DNA from: Paenibacillus sp. BK033
Lineage (GTDB): Bacteria; Bacillota; Bacilli; Paenibacillales; Paenibacillaceae
Length of the DNA stretch: 64,000 nt
Direction of reading: 5' to 3'
NCBI RefSeq assembly: GCF_004345425.1
Contig: NZ_SLVP01000013.1
Location: 29,502 to 93,501 of the forward strand
Shown: one piece after another, positions 8,726-17,024 of the stretch
Position numbering within the stretch: position 1 is the stretch's first letter
How the letters are laid out: each line of letters starts with the position of its first letter
Translations under genes and position numbers: made by a program
The notes under the pieces: model-generated
What the model was told of the DNA's origin: nothing
Seen by the model: the letters and a program-made list of their open reading frames with translations, nothing else
Databases searched by the model: none

Positions 8726-8786
8726 AATAAATCCTTCCATTAAGCGAGGTCGCTCATCGTGAATAAGCTTCGATAAAGGATTTATT
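8726..8786. repeat. Inverted repeat in a 416-base gene-free stretch
   Basis: AATAAATCCTT (8726-8736) and AAGGATTTATT (8776-8786) are perfect 11-base inverted arms about 39 bases apart, upstream of the minus-strand SBP promoter. The rest of 8605-9020 shows only the SBP promoter, a small GCTTGCGAAGCAAGC palindrome near 8945 and the ribosome site AGGAGG of the next gene. Function unknown. Confidence 0.4.
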
Positions 8787-9020
8787 ATATTTCTCTCATT
8801 ATGCTCCAAAATGCTGGAACTGTCGATGCAAGAAACCTCCTGTTATTCCTGGATATGACAAGGTTTCCCTAATGCTGGGTGATGTTATTCAGAAATTTAA
8901 TGTAACCTTTACAACGGCTCCAACGTTTGTAATAACGAGCAATGCTTGCGAAGCAAGCTTTGGGCAAGTGATAGGGGTTAGTCAATTAAAAAAGAGCAAT
9001 TTCCTTTTAGGAGGTAAAGT

Positions 9021-9908
9021 ATGAAAAACAAGAGCATCACAACGAAATGGACCATTCTGCTGAGCAGCACAGTGCTGGCGGCCTGTCTATTATCGGCCTG
9101 CAACAACAATAACTCGAATACGAATGCGAACTCTTCGCCAAGTCCAACGGTATCGGCATCGCCAACCCCGTCGGAATCTGCTTCGCCTGAGGTTGCAACC
9201 AAACAAGGCAAAGGTGAATTTGTCGGCTTGGCCGATTCTCATACGGTTGAGATCACGGTGAACGGCGAATCGGCGGCTTACCAGCTGGGGGAAGGAACGG
9301 ACAGCGCGGTGGCTGCCCTTAAAGAAGGCGATAACGTAAGCTTCGAGTATACGGAAGCGGCTATCGAGGGCGACGCGACGGCCAAGCTGCTCACGATCAC
9401 CAAGATCGAGAAGATGGAGAAGTCGGCTGAAGACATGCCGGCGCAAGAGCTTCCTGCGACAAAGGATTTCAAGCTCCAGCTCGAAGGCAATGAAGAGACG
9501 CGCACCGGTACGCTTGCCAAGGGCGACGGCTATGCGCTCTACATCTTCGAGCAGTTCAAGTTCGACGCGGCTGCTAACAAGCTGATCATGAATGTAGACA
9601 ACAACTATTATGTAGAGATCAGCAAGCTGCCGGAAGGATTCAAGCTGGACGATGTGAAGACGGATGCGGAGAAAGAGCTCAAAGCCGTAGGCGATGTGCA
9701 GACGATGGATCCGAAGGAAGTCAATTCCATGATCGGCGGCGTCGACCTGATGGTCATTGGCCGCAGCGATAAGCTGACGAAGGAAGTTATCGTGAAAACG
9801 GTAGACGGCGCAAGCTTCCTGTTTAAAGTGAACATGCCGGTAGGCGAGCCGAGTGAAGGCTTCGGACCGCTGGCGTTTGCCTCGATGGGTTCAATTGCGG
9901 CGCAATAA
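9021..9908 (+). CDS. Hypothetical lipoprotein
   Basis: A 295-residue predicted lipoprotein: signal peptide with lipobox LLSAC, then an Asn-rich and a Ser/Pro/Thr-rich linker to about residue 60. The first mature domain (GKGEFVGLADSHTVEITVNGESAAYQL) looks like a small beta-barrel of about 60 residues; the second (residues about 150-290) starts FKLQLEGNEETRTGTL and contains YALYIFEQFKFD and PEGFKLDDV. I do not recognise a named family. AGGAGG precedes the ATG. It sits alone between the two divergent Opp-type operons and has its own terminator, so a link to peptide uptake is only positional. Confidence 0.8.
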   Translation: MKNKSITTKWTILLSSTVLAACLLSACNNNNSNTNANSSPSPTVSASPTPSESASPEVATKQGKGEFVGLADSHTVEITVNGESAAYQLGEGTDSAVAALKEGDNVSFEYTEAAIEGDATAKLLTITKIEKMEKSAEDMPAQELPATKDFKLQLEGNEETRTGTLAKGDGYALYIFEQFKFDAAANKLIMNVDNNYYVEISKLPEGFKLDDVKTDAEKELKAVGDVQTMDPKEVNSMIGGVDLMVIGRSDKLTKEVIVKTVDGASFLFKVNMPVGEPSEGFGPLAFASMGSIAAQ

Positions 9909-9923
9909 GGGTAATAGGATAGG

Positions 9924-9965
9924 AACAGCCTCCGGGGAGCTTAGCGCTCTTCGGGGGCTGTTTTT
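9924..9965 (+). terminator. Terminator of the lipoprotein gene
   Basis: ACAGCCTCCGGGGAGC pairs, with a small mismatch, with GCTCTTCGGGGGCTGT and is followed by TTTTT. A closely similar hairpin ends the LipO-type gene near 23967. Confidence 0.8.
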
Positions 9966-10045
9966 AAGTTGCAATCGCATTCATTTCCGTGTAGAATACG
10001 CCCAAGTTAAGGTATAATGACCTAGGAAGTGAAGGGGGGGTGTGG

Positions 10046-10954
10046 ATGGAATATCAAATAGACATCGATTTTAAGCCGCTGAACGAAGCGATCAGCAGTT
10101 TGCATACCTATATTTGCCGGAAATCGCATAAGAAGCTTGATCTTTCGGCAAGCTGGGCACAGGAAACGCGTGCTAGGCTTACGCCGGAACTTGCTAATTG
10201 GCTGGACGAGCTTTCTATTGACCAGGAGTGGAAATTTGCGTTTCTGCTTGTTTATTTGAGTCCGGAGGCTGATGTTCCCGGCTTTGTGAATTGGCTCTCT
10301 AAACAAAGCACAGGTGAGCTGTATGAAAGGATGTCACCCTACAGCAGCAGTTTTCCCGTAGACATGAATGCTTTTAAAGCTAAGCTCCTGAAGCTGTTCA
10401 CTCTATGGCAGAACCAATACTTCGAGGGGATCAGCCCGGAAATATTGAGGAGCCTGGAGGAAGTTGCGGCGGAGAGAAGAGCGGTCCAATCCACTACTCC
10501 GGCCTGGCAGTTCGTGGACGAGACAACGAATGGACTTATATTTGAACCTATAACGGATCTTAATAAGCTTGTTCTGATTCCTCAGTATCATTTTCAGCCT
10601 ATCAATATCGTATCGCACTTTAATCAGCTAACGCTTTGCTACTACTCCGCGAGAGTGGATCTTAGCGATGACGATTTCATGTCAGCCCATGATTATCGGA
10701 TATTAAGAAGTCTGGGAGAGAAGAGCAGGCTGAAGATTCTGCGTTACCTGCATCAAGGACCGCGGACTTTCATCGAGATACATCGTTATCTAAAGCTATC
10801 CAAGGGGATCACGCACGATCATATCTCCAAGCTGCGCAGCGCGGGACTGATTCATGCTCATTTCGAAGGCGAGAACCTGACGCTATACAGCTTGCGTGCC
10901 GGTGCTCTTGATCGGTTGCAGCATGTGATTATGGATTATATAACCGGTAATTAG
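10046..10954 (+). CDS. ArsR-like winged-helix transcriptional regulator
   Basis: A 302-residue regulator with an N-terminal domain of about 210 residues I cannot name and a C-terminal winged helix: RILRSLGEKSRLKILRYLHQGPRTFIEIHRYLKLSKGITHDHISKLRSAGLIHAHFEG, the ArsR/HTH_5 layout. No metal-binding Cys cluster is present, so the N-terminal part may sense another ligand. ATG 10046 is chosen because GAAGGGGGGG ends just upstream; a GTG at 10040 is also in frame. The gene precedes and is codirectional with the second Opp-type operon, so it probably controls that operon. Confidence 0.8.
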   Translation: MEYQIDIDFKPLNEAISSLHTYICRKSHKKLDLSASWAQETRARLTPELANWLDELSIDQEWKFAFLLVYLSPEADVPGFVNWLSKQSTGELYERMSPYSSSFPVDMNAFKAKLLKLFTLWQNQYFEGISPEILRSLEEVAAERRAVQSTTPAWQFVDETTNGLIFEPITDLNKLVLIPQYHFQPINIVSHFNQLTLCYYSARVDLSDDDFMSAHDYRILRSLGEKSRLKILRYLHQGPRTFIEIHRYLKLSKGITHDHISKLRSAGLIHAHFEGENLTLYSLRAGALDRLQHVIMDYITGN

Positions 10955-10965
10955 CGAAATTTATA

Positions 10966-11002
10966 ATGCCGCTTTCCCTAACTGGGGGAAGGCGGCATTT
11001 TT
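10966..11002 (+). terminator. Terminator of the ArsR-like gene
   Basis: AATGCCGCTTTCCC pairs with GGGGGAAGGCGGCATT and is followed by TTTTTG. Confidence 0.85.
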
Positions 11003-11041
11003 GTTATTTACTTTATTTCTTTTTTGGAAGAAATATTTTTT

Positions 11042-11079
11042 AGTTCTCTCTTTACAGAACTGTCTCAGGTTTCTATAAT
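11042..11079 (+). promoter_or_regulatory. Promoter of the second Opp operon with an inverted repeat over -35
   Basis: TTTACA (11051-11056) and TATAAT (11074-11079) are 17 bases apart. AGTTCT (11042-11047) and AGAACT (11056-11061) form a perfect inverted repeat overlapping the -35 box, a possible operator for the upstream ArsR-like regulator. The promoter is clear; the regulator assignment is inference. Confidence 0.65.
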
Positions 11080-11157
11080 AGGGACTAACGATTCCAATTC
11101 ATAGTTCTTTAATCGGAATTAAGAGGAGACTCTATTGTACATTATGGGAGGGTATTT

Positions 11158-12879
11158 ATGAAGAAGTTAACTTTAGCCACTACATCGGTCGTTCTTGCCG
11201 GGACCTTGCTCCTGGCTGCGTGCTCCAATAATGGCAACGGGGGCAGCGGCAACCAAGCGCCGGCGAATTCGCCGGCAGCCAGCAATACTTCCGCTTCGCA
11301 AGATTCGGCAGAGACGATTCAGGCCAGCGACATCGGCAAATTGCCCGATCAAGCGAAGAAGCGGACGGATACGATTATCGTCGGACTTACCGACCCTAGC
11401 GGTGCGTTTACTCCTTATTTCCAACAAAGCGGCTATGACGGGAATGTTTCTTCGCTTCTCTATACCCCGCTTGTTACCGTGGATGACAAAGGCGCCCCTC
11501 AGCCAGGACTGGCCGAGAAATGGGAAGTATCGCCTGACAGCTTGACCTATACGTTCCACCTGCGCAAGGACCTGAAATTCAGCGACGGCTCTCCGCTTAC
11601 TAGCGATGACGTAGCTTTCACGTGGACGATCCTGAATGACAAGTCGTATGACGGCGATTCGCAGGTTAATACGCTCGGCATTAAAGGAAGCGCGGCTTAC
11701 AAAGACGGAAGCGCGACTTCTATTGAAGGAATCAAGGTAATTGATCCGCAGACCATCTCCGTCACGTTGGAAAAGCCGAATGCCGCTGCTCTTGTGCTGC
11801 TTGGTTCCGATGTTCTGTCCAAAGCTTACTACGGCAAGGACTACAAGCAAGGCGATCTGGGTTATATGAAGCAGCTCAGCTCGAAGCCGCTTGGCACCGG
11901 CCCGTACAAGCTGGAGAAATTCCTTCCTGGTCAAGAGGTTCGTTTCACGGCCAATGACAACTATTACGGCGAGAAGCCAAAGACCAAAAACTTCATTTAC
12001 AAAACATCCGAAGGCGACACGTGGCAATACCTGGAGACAGGCGAGGTTGACTATGCATCCTTCAGCGCTACTACCGAAAATATAGACAAGCTGAAGTCGC
12101 TCGGCTTCGTTAATATCGTTCCGTATACACCAAGCACCTACAGCTACCTGCAGCTTAATTTCGAGCACAAGGCGCTTGATGATAAGAAGGTACGCCAAGC
12201 TTTAACCTACGGTCTTGACCGTCAAAGCATCTACGTCGATGCCAACCAAGGGGCAGGCGTTGTGGCTAACATTCCGTCTTCGCCAATCTCGTGGGCCTAT
12301 ACGGAAGATAACATTAACCCTTACAAATTCGACACGGAAAAAGCGAAGTCGCTTCTCGATGAAGCCGGTTGGACCGTTGGCGCGGGCGGCATTCGCGAGA
12401 AGGACGGCGAGAAGCTGAAAATCCATTATCTCGGCACAAAAAGCAAGAACACGGATATCTTCATCGCGGTTGCCAAAGAAAACTTTGCGGCGCTGGGCGT
12501 CGAGTTTGAGCCTGAAGTATTCGCCGATTTCAACTCGCTGGTTTCCAAGGTCGAAGGCGGAGACTATGATATGGTGTCCTTCTCGACACCGCTTCTGACG
12601 GATCCTTCCGACGGTTTGTTGCAATTCGTAGACGGCGAGATTAAAGGATACGATAATCCGAAGTTCAAGGAGCTGTACGAGAAAGGCCTTGCTACAACCG
12701 ACATCGAGGAGCGTAAGGAGATTTACAAAGAAATCTTCCAGCTGCTTAACGATGATCTTCCCGTTATTTTTACCAACTACAAGAAGAGTGTCTATGCTTA
12801 TAACGCAAGAATTGAGAACCTGTCCATCAGCCCATTCTACGGATTGGCGTCAAGCCTGCCGAATTGGAACCTGAAGTAA
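11158..12879 (+). CDS. Peptide-type ABC transporter substrate-binding lipoprotein (family 5), second system
   Basis: A 573-residue solute-binding lipoprotein: signal peptide with lipobox LAAC, then a Gly/Asn/Ser-rich linker. Family-5 features include SSLLYTPLVTVDDKGAPQPGLAEKWEVSPDSLTYTFHLRKDLKFSDGSP, KPLGTGPYKLEKF and KKVRQALTYGLDRQSI. It is related to, but clearly distinct from, the 6988-8604 protein. AGGAG-type ribosome site (GGGAGGG) precedes the ATG. It heads an SBP-B-C-D-F operon and would bind a peptide or similar ligand outside the cell; the ligand cannot be told from sequence. Confidence 0.92.
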   Translation: MKKLTLATTSVVLAGTLLLAACSNNGNGGSGNQAPANSPAASNTSASQDSAETIQASDIGKLPDQAKKRTDTIIVGLTDPSGAFTPYFQQSGYDGNVSSLLYTPLVTVDDKGAPQPGLAEKWEVSPDSLTYTFHLRKDLKFSDGSPLTSDDVAFTWTILNDKSYDGDSQVNTLGIKGSAAYKDGSATSIEGIKVIDPQTISVTLEKPNAAALVLLGSDVLSKAYYGKDYKQGDLGYMKQLSSKPLGTGPYKLEKFLPGQEVRFTANDNYYGEKPKTKNFIYKTSEGDTWQYLETGEVDYASFSATTENIDKLKSLGFVNIVPYTPSTYSYLQLNFEHKALDDKKVRQALTYGLDRQSIYVDANQGAGVVANIPSSPISWAYTEDNINPYKFDTEKAKSLLDEAGWTVGAGGIREKDGEKLKIHYLGTKSKNTDIFIAVAKENFAALGVEFEPEVFADFNSLVSKVEGGDYDMVSFSTPLLTDPSDGLLQFVDGEIKGYDNPKFKELYEKGLATTDIEERKEIYKEIFQLLNDDLPVIFTNYKKSVYAYNARIENLSISPFYGLASSLPNWNLK

Positions 12880-12939
12880 AAATAATGTCCCCTGCCCGGA
12901 CCTGTTGCCGGGCAGGGGATGTGAGGTTAAGGAGCCGAT

Positions 12940-13893
12940 ATGAGCACTTATTTCGTAAAGAGATTGTCCTACATGGCCATTATATTGCTCGCCGCTTCCT
13001 TTCTGATTTTCAGCTTGTACGCCATGACGCCGGGTGATTTCATCACCGGCAATATTAAATTAACCCCGGAACGAAAGGCGGAGCTGCGGGAAATTTACGG
13101 GCTTAACAAGCCATTGATCGAGCGGTATCTCACTTGGATGAAGAATGCCATACATGGAGACTTCGGCTATTCTCTTGCCCAGCAGAAGCCGGTGCTCACC
13201 TTGTTCAATCAATACATCTGGAACTCGTTCCTGCTTGCGGTTGTTTCCACTTTCTTTACTTGGCTGATTGCCGTTGTGGTTGGGGTAATCGCGGCTTATA
13301 AACAATATTCCTGGTTTGATACGCTTGTGATGGTGCTAATCTTCGCCGCGATGTCCATCCCGTCCTTCTTCATTGGATTATTCTTGATTAAGGTTCTTGC
13401 CGTTGACTTAAAGTGGCTGCCGCCGGGAGGAATGATTACGACGGGGAGCAATGCCCAAGGATTTGCCTATGTGAAGGAAGTTATTCATCATATGACGCTT
13501 CCGGTCATCGTTATGACGCTGCTGGGCGTTGGCTCGCTGACGCGTTACTTCCGCAGCAATATGATTGACGTCATTAAACAGGACTATATAAGAACTGCCC
13601 GGGCAAAAGGGCTGACCGAGCGCAAGGTGTTATTCACCCACGCGCTTCGCAATGCGTTGCTGCCTGCCATTACGCTGGTTGGCTTCGAGCTTCCGGCTTT
13701 GTTCGGCGGATCTCTTATTATAGAGAAGATCTTTAATTGGCCGGGCATCGGACAGCTGTATATGCAATCATTCGGGCTGCGCGATTATCCGCTGCTTATG
13801 GGCTTTACGATGTTTATCGCCGTGCTGACGGTAATCGGAACGCTGCTGTCCGACATTCTATATCATCTCGCGGATCCGCGGGTGAAGCTTTAG
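12940..13893 (+). CDS. Oligopeptide ABC transporter permease, OppB/DppB type, second system
   Basis: A 317-residue six-helix permease starting MSTYFVKRLSYMAIIL. The MTPGDFI motif replaces the common APGDP, and the EAA-loop reads DYIRTARAKGLTERKVLFTHALRNALLPAITLVG, almost canonical. The C-terminus LADPRVKL is typical. A short GC-rich hairpin of the form CCCTGCCCGG...CCGGGCAGGGG lies just upstream (about 12889-12918), between it and the SBP gene, and may reduce permease expression as in the first system. Confidence 0.93.
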   Translation: MSTYFVKRLSYMAIILLAASFLIFSLYAMTPGDFITGNIKLTPERKAELREIYGLNKPLIERYLTWMKNAIHGDFGYSLAQQKPVLTLFNQYIWNSFLLAVVSTFFTWLIAVVVGVIAAYKQYSWFDTLVMVLIFAAMSIPSFFIGLFLIKVLAVDLKWLPPGGMITTGSNAQGFAYVKEVIHHMTLPVIVMTLLGVGSLTRYFRSNMIDVIKQDYIRTARAKGLTERKVLFTHALRNALLPAITLVGFELPALFGGSLIIEKIFNWPGIGQLYMQSFGLRDYPLLMGFTMFIAVLTVIGTLLSDILYHLADPRVKL

Positions 13894-13910
13894 GAAGGGA
13901 GGACTTATAG

Positions 13911-14843
13911 ATGACGGTTGCTAGCGGTGAAACGGCTCGGGGAATAAACGTCAATAAAAATCAGTCGCATGCAAGATCTTCGCTGTGGCGGCAATCCTTC
14001 CGGAGGCTTGTACGCAATAGATTGGCGATCACGGGATTTGCCGTTGTCGCCATTATGTTTTTGGCTTGTTTTATCGGCCCTTTCTTCTCGCCTTATACGG
14101 ATAACAAGATCAATATGGCGTTAATGAATCACGCGCCAAGCGCCAAGCATTGGCTTGGCACCGATACGCTTGGCCGGGATGTCCTGACCCGTGTGCTGTT
14201 GGCAGGTAGAATCTCGCTGACGGTTGGACTTGCTTCGATGGTATTGTCCGTGTTTATCGGTACCCTGCTTGGCATTATTGCCGGTTACTATCGCGGCGTT
14301 GTCGACCAGCTCATTATGAGGCTGGCTGACTTGCTGCTTACGGTGCCAAGCCTTCCGCTTCTATTCATTATCGGTGCTTTGCTGTCCGAGTGGAAAGTGC
14401 CGCCGGACTACCGGATGTATATCGTTATGCTGATGCTCAGCGTGGTCAGCTGGCCGGGCTTGGCCCGGATGATCAGAGGTCAGATGTTGTCCTTGCGCGA
14501 GCGGGAGTTCATGCAGGCGACGATCGTGCTCGGCCTCAGCGATAGAAGGAAGCTGTTCCGGCATCTGCTGCCGAATCTGGTGCCGCTTATTATCGTTATA
14601 GCGACCCTAAATATAGGCGGAGCGATTCTTAGCGAATCCGTACTAAGCTTCTTCGGTTTAGGCGTTATGCCGCCAACGCCGACTTGGGGCAATATGATTG
14701 ACGCCGCTAATAATATGATCGATTTCCAAGAGCGGCCATGGCTGTGGCTGCCGCCGGGCTTCTCGATATTTGCGACGGTTATTGCCATTAATATTTTTGG
14801 TGACGGCCTGCGCGACGTGCTGGATCCGAAACAGAAAAGGTAG
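13911..14843 (+). CDS. Oligopeptide ABC transporter permease, OppC/DppC type, second system
   Basis: A 310-residue inner-membrane permease with a 30-residue polar N-terminus, an OppC_N helix (LAITGFAVVAIMFLACFIGPFF), the HWLGTDTLGRDVLTRVLLAGR motif and the ATPase-contacting loop EFMQATIVLGLSDRRKLFRHLLPNLVPL. It ends DGLRDVLDPKQK as in the family. The ribosome site GGAAGGGAGG lies in the short gap after the OppB-type gene. Confidence 0.93.
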   Translation: MTVASGETARGINVNKNQSHARSSLWRQSFRRLVRNRLAITGFAVVAIMFLACFIGPFFSPYTDNKINMALMNHAPSAKHWLGTDTLGRDVLTRVLLAGRISLTVGLASMVLSVFIGTLLGIIAGYYRGVVDQLIMRLADLLLTVPSLPLLFIIGALLSEWKVPPDYRMYIVMLMLSVVSWPGLARMIRGQMLSLREREFMQATIVLGLSDRRKLFRHLLPNLVPLIIVIATLNIGGAILSESVLSFFGLGVMPPTPTWGNMIDAANNMIDFQERPWLWLPPGFSIFATVIAINIFGDGLRDVLDPKQKR

Positions 14844-14856
14844 GTGGGCTTCTATC

Positions 14857-15840
14857 ATGAAGGAATTGCTAACCATTGATCATCTTCAGACCTTCTTCAA
14901 GACGGAAGCGGGGACCGTCCGGGCTGTGGACGATGTCAGCCTGCAAATCAAGCCGGGCGAGACGGTCTGCATCGTAGGGGAGTCCGGCAGCGGCAAAAGC
15001 ATTACGGCCATGTCGATCATGGGACTCATTGAAAGTGCGGGCGGCAAGGTGGAAAGCGGAAGCATCCAGTTCCAGGACCGCGATCTGCTGAAGCTGTCGC
15101 GCAATGAGCTCCGCACGATACGCGGCCACGAAATCGCGATGATCTTCCAAGAGCCGATGTCTTCGCTTAATCCGGTCCTGAAGATCGGGGAGCAAGTGAT
15201 TGAGCCGCTGATGGAGCATCAGAAGCTTGGCAGAAAAGCTGCGCGCAAGCGTGCAATCGAGCTCATTAAGCAAGTGGGCATCTCCAGAGCGGAACAGATT
15301 ATCGATGCGTATCCGCATGAATTAAGCGGCGGCATGCTGCAGCGCGTTATGATCGCGATGGCGATCTCCTGCGGTCCCAAGCTGCTTATTGCCGATGAAC
15401 CGACCACCGCTCTCGATGTGACCATTCAGGCGCAAATCCTGGATTTGCTTCGCAGTCTGAAGGAAGAGAGCGGGATGTCGATCCTGCTTATCACCCATGA
15501 TCTTGGCGTAGTGGCGGAGATGGCGGATTACGTAGCGGTTATGTATGCCGGCAAAATCGTTGAGCAAGGGGAAGTGGAGGCGATCTTCGCTAATCCGAAG
15601 CATCCTTACACGAAGGGATTGCTGCGTTCGAAGCCGATTATGAACCAGCTTCAGGATGAGCTGTATTCCATTCCCGGGCAAGTCCCGAATCCGCTTGAGC
15701 TGACGGAGTCGTGCTACTTCCATGACCGGTGCGAGCAGTGTATGGCGATCTGCCGGACCAAGCAGCCAGCGCTGGTTCCGGTAGGCGATTCGCAGCAAGC
15801 GGCGTGCTGGCTGTACGAGGAGGAGAAGCGGTATGCCTGA
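14857..15840 (+). CDS. Oligopeptide ABC transporter ATP-binding protein, OppD/DppD type, second system
   Basis: A 327-residue ATPase with Walker A GESGSGKSI, signature LSGGMLQR, Walker B LLIADEPTTALDVT, and the C-terminal oligopeptide domain with Cys-rich SCYFHDRCEQCMAIC. The start at 14857 follows AGGTGGGC and matches the family N-terminus; the frame is open further upstream inside the permease gene, but those ATGs would overlap it. The stop codon overlaps the start of the next gene by 8 bases, a sign of translational coupling. Confidence 0.93.
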   Translation: MKELLTIDHLQTFFKTEAGTVRAVDDVSLQIKPGETVCIVGESGSGKSITAMSIMGLIESAGGKVESGSIQFQDRDLLKLSRNELRTIRGHEIAMIFQEPMSSLNPVLKIGEQVIEPLMEHQKLGRKAARKRAIELIKQVGISRAEQIIDAYPHELSGGMLQRVMIAMAISCGPKLLIADEPTTALDVTIQAQILDLLRSLKEESGMSILLITHDLGVVAEMADYVAVMYAGKIVEQGEVEAIFANPKHPYTKGLLRSKPIMNQLQDELYSIPGQVPNPLELTESCYFHDRCEQCMAICRTKQPALVPVGDSQQAACWLYEEEKRYA

Positions 15841-16798
15841 AGCTTTGCTCGAAGTACGCAATCTGAAAAAATATTTCCCCATCCAATCGGGTCTTCTGAA
15901 TCGGACGGTTGGTCATGTGAAGGCCGTTGACGACCTTAGCTTTACGATCCACAAAGGCGAGACCTTTGGTCTTGTCGGCGAGTCGGGCAGCGGGAAGAGC
16001 ACGGTTGGGCGTTCCATTGTCCGTTTAAACGAAAAGACCTCGGGTGACGTCTTCTTTAAAGGGACCGATATCTACTCGCTTTCGAAGGAAGAGCTTCGCG
16101 CCATGCGGCCCTCCATGCAGCTGATTTTCCAGGATCCGTACAGCTCCTTGAATCCGCGCGTACGCGTAGGCGACGCCATTGGCGAAGCGCTGCTCGATCA
16201 TCAGCTGGCTGACAAGTCGGAGATTCGGAGCAAGGTGCTGGAGGTACTGGAGCTATGCGGATTGTCGGATTACCATATTGACCGCCTTCCGCATGAATTC
16301 TCCGGCGGCCAGCGTCAGCGGATCGGAATCGCAAGGGCGCTAGCGCTGAATCCCGAGCTTATCATCGCCGATGAGCCGGTATCCGCTCTCGACGTATCCA
16401 TCCAGGCACAGATTATTAATCTGTTCCGGAAGCTGCAGCAGACGAACGGTCTATCCTATTTGTTCATCTCCCATGATCTTAGCGTCGTCGAGCATCTATG
16501 CACGCGGATCGGCGTCATGTATCTCGGATCCCTGGTCGAGACGGGAACAAGGGAGGACCTGTTCCTCCGCCCTCAGCATCCGTATACGAAAGCCTTGCTG
16601 TCGGCGGTTCCGGTACCGATTCCGAAGCTGAAGCGGGAACGAATTGTATTAAGCGGCGATATCCCGAATCCCGCAAATCCGCCTTCCGGCTGCAAGTTCC
16701 ATACCCGCTGCCCTTTCGCGACGGAGCGCTGCAAGGAAGAGGTGCCGGCCCTTCGGACCATTGGCACCGACCATATGGTAGCTTGCCATTTGGTGTAA
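15833..16798 (+). CDS. Oligopeptide ABC transporter ATP-binding protein, OppF/DppF type, second system
   Basis: A 321-residue ATPase, the last gene of the plus-strand importer. Walker A GESGSGKST, signature FSGGQRQR, Walker B LIIADEPVSALDVS. Unlike the OppF of the first system it keeps the full C-terminal motif (PPSGCKFHTRCPFATERC), so the two ATPase pairs are not simple recent duplicates. AGGAGGAGAAG precedes its ATG inside the OppD-type gene. Confidence 0.93.
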   Translation: MPEALLEVRNLKKYFPIQSGLLNRTVGHVKAVDDLSFTIHKGETFGLVGESGSGKSTVGRSIVRLNEKTSGDVFFKGTDIYSLSKEELRAMRPSMQLIFQDPYSSLNPRVRVGDAIGEALLDHQLADKSEIRSKVLEVLELCGLSDYHIDRLPHEFSGGQRQRIGIARALALNPELIIADEPVSALDVSIQAQIINLFRKLQQTNGLSYLFISHDLSVVEHLCTRIGVMYLGSLVETGTREDLFLRPQHPYTKALLSAVPVPIPKLKRERIVLSGDIPNPANPPSGCKFHTRCPFATERCKEEVPALRTIGTDHMVACHLV

Positions 16799-16813
16799 TG
16801 GCCTTTAAATAAA

Positions 16814-16863
16814 AGAACCCGCTCGACGGTTATTGTGCGTTAACCGTTGAACGGGTCTTTTTG
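16814..16863 (+). terminator. Terminator of the second Opp operon
   Basis: GAACCCGCTCGACGGTTA pairs imperfectly with TAACCGTTGAACGGGTC, followed by TTTTTGG. The region 16866-16974 that follows shows nothing I can assign. Confidence 0.8.
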
Positions 16864-16975
16864 GTTATTTAGTAGAGAAGGGTCTATGTTTTGCTATGTA
16901 GACGAAATGGAAACTTGTGCGAGGAACGAGAAGGTAGCGGGGAGTAGCGAAAGGCCTTGAGTGAGCGTGCATAGA

Positions 16976-17018
16976 AAAACAGCGTCCAAGGAATAAGAGA
17001 TTCCTTGGACGCCGTTTC
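16976..17018. terminator. Terminator of the response regulator gene (bidirectional)
   Basis: A near-perfect stem (GCGTCCAAGGAAT / ATTCCTTGGACGC) is flanked by A-runs on the left and TTT on the right, so it can stop transcription from both sides. Confidence 0.85.
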
Positions 17019-17024
17019 ACGCCG

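Noticed and set aside
8726..8786. Inverted repeat upstream of the first SBP gene as a terminator or riboswitch
   Set aside because: The loop is long and no T-run follows on either strand; no riboswitch core is recognised. Kept only as a repeat.
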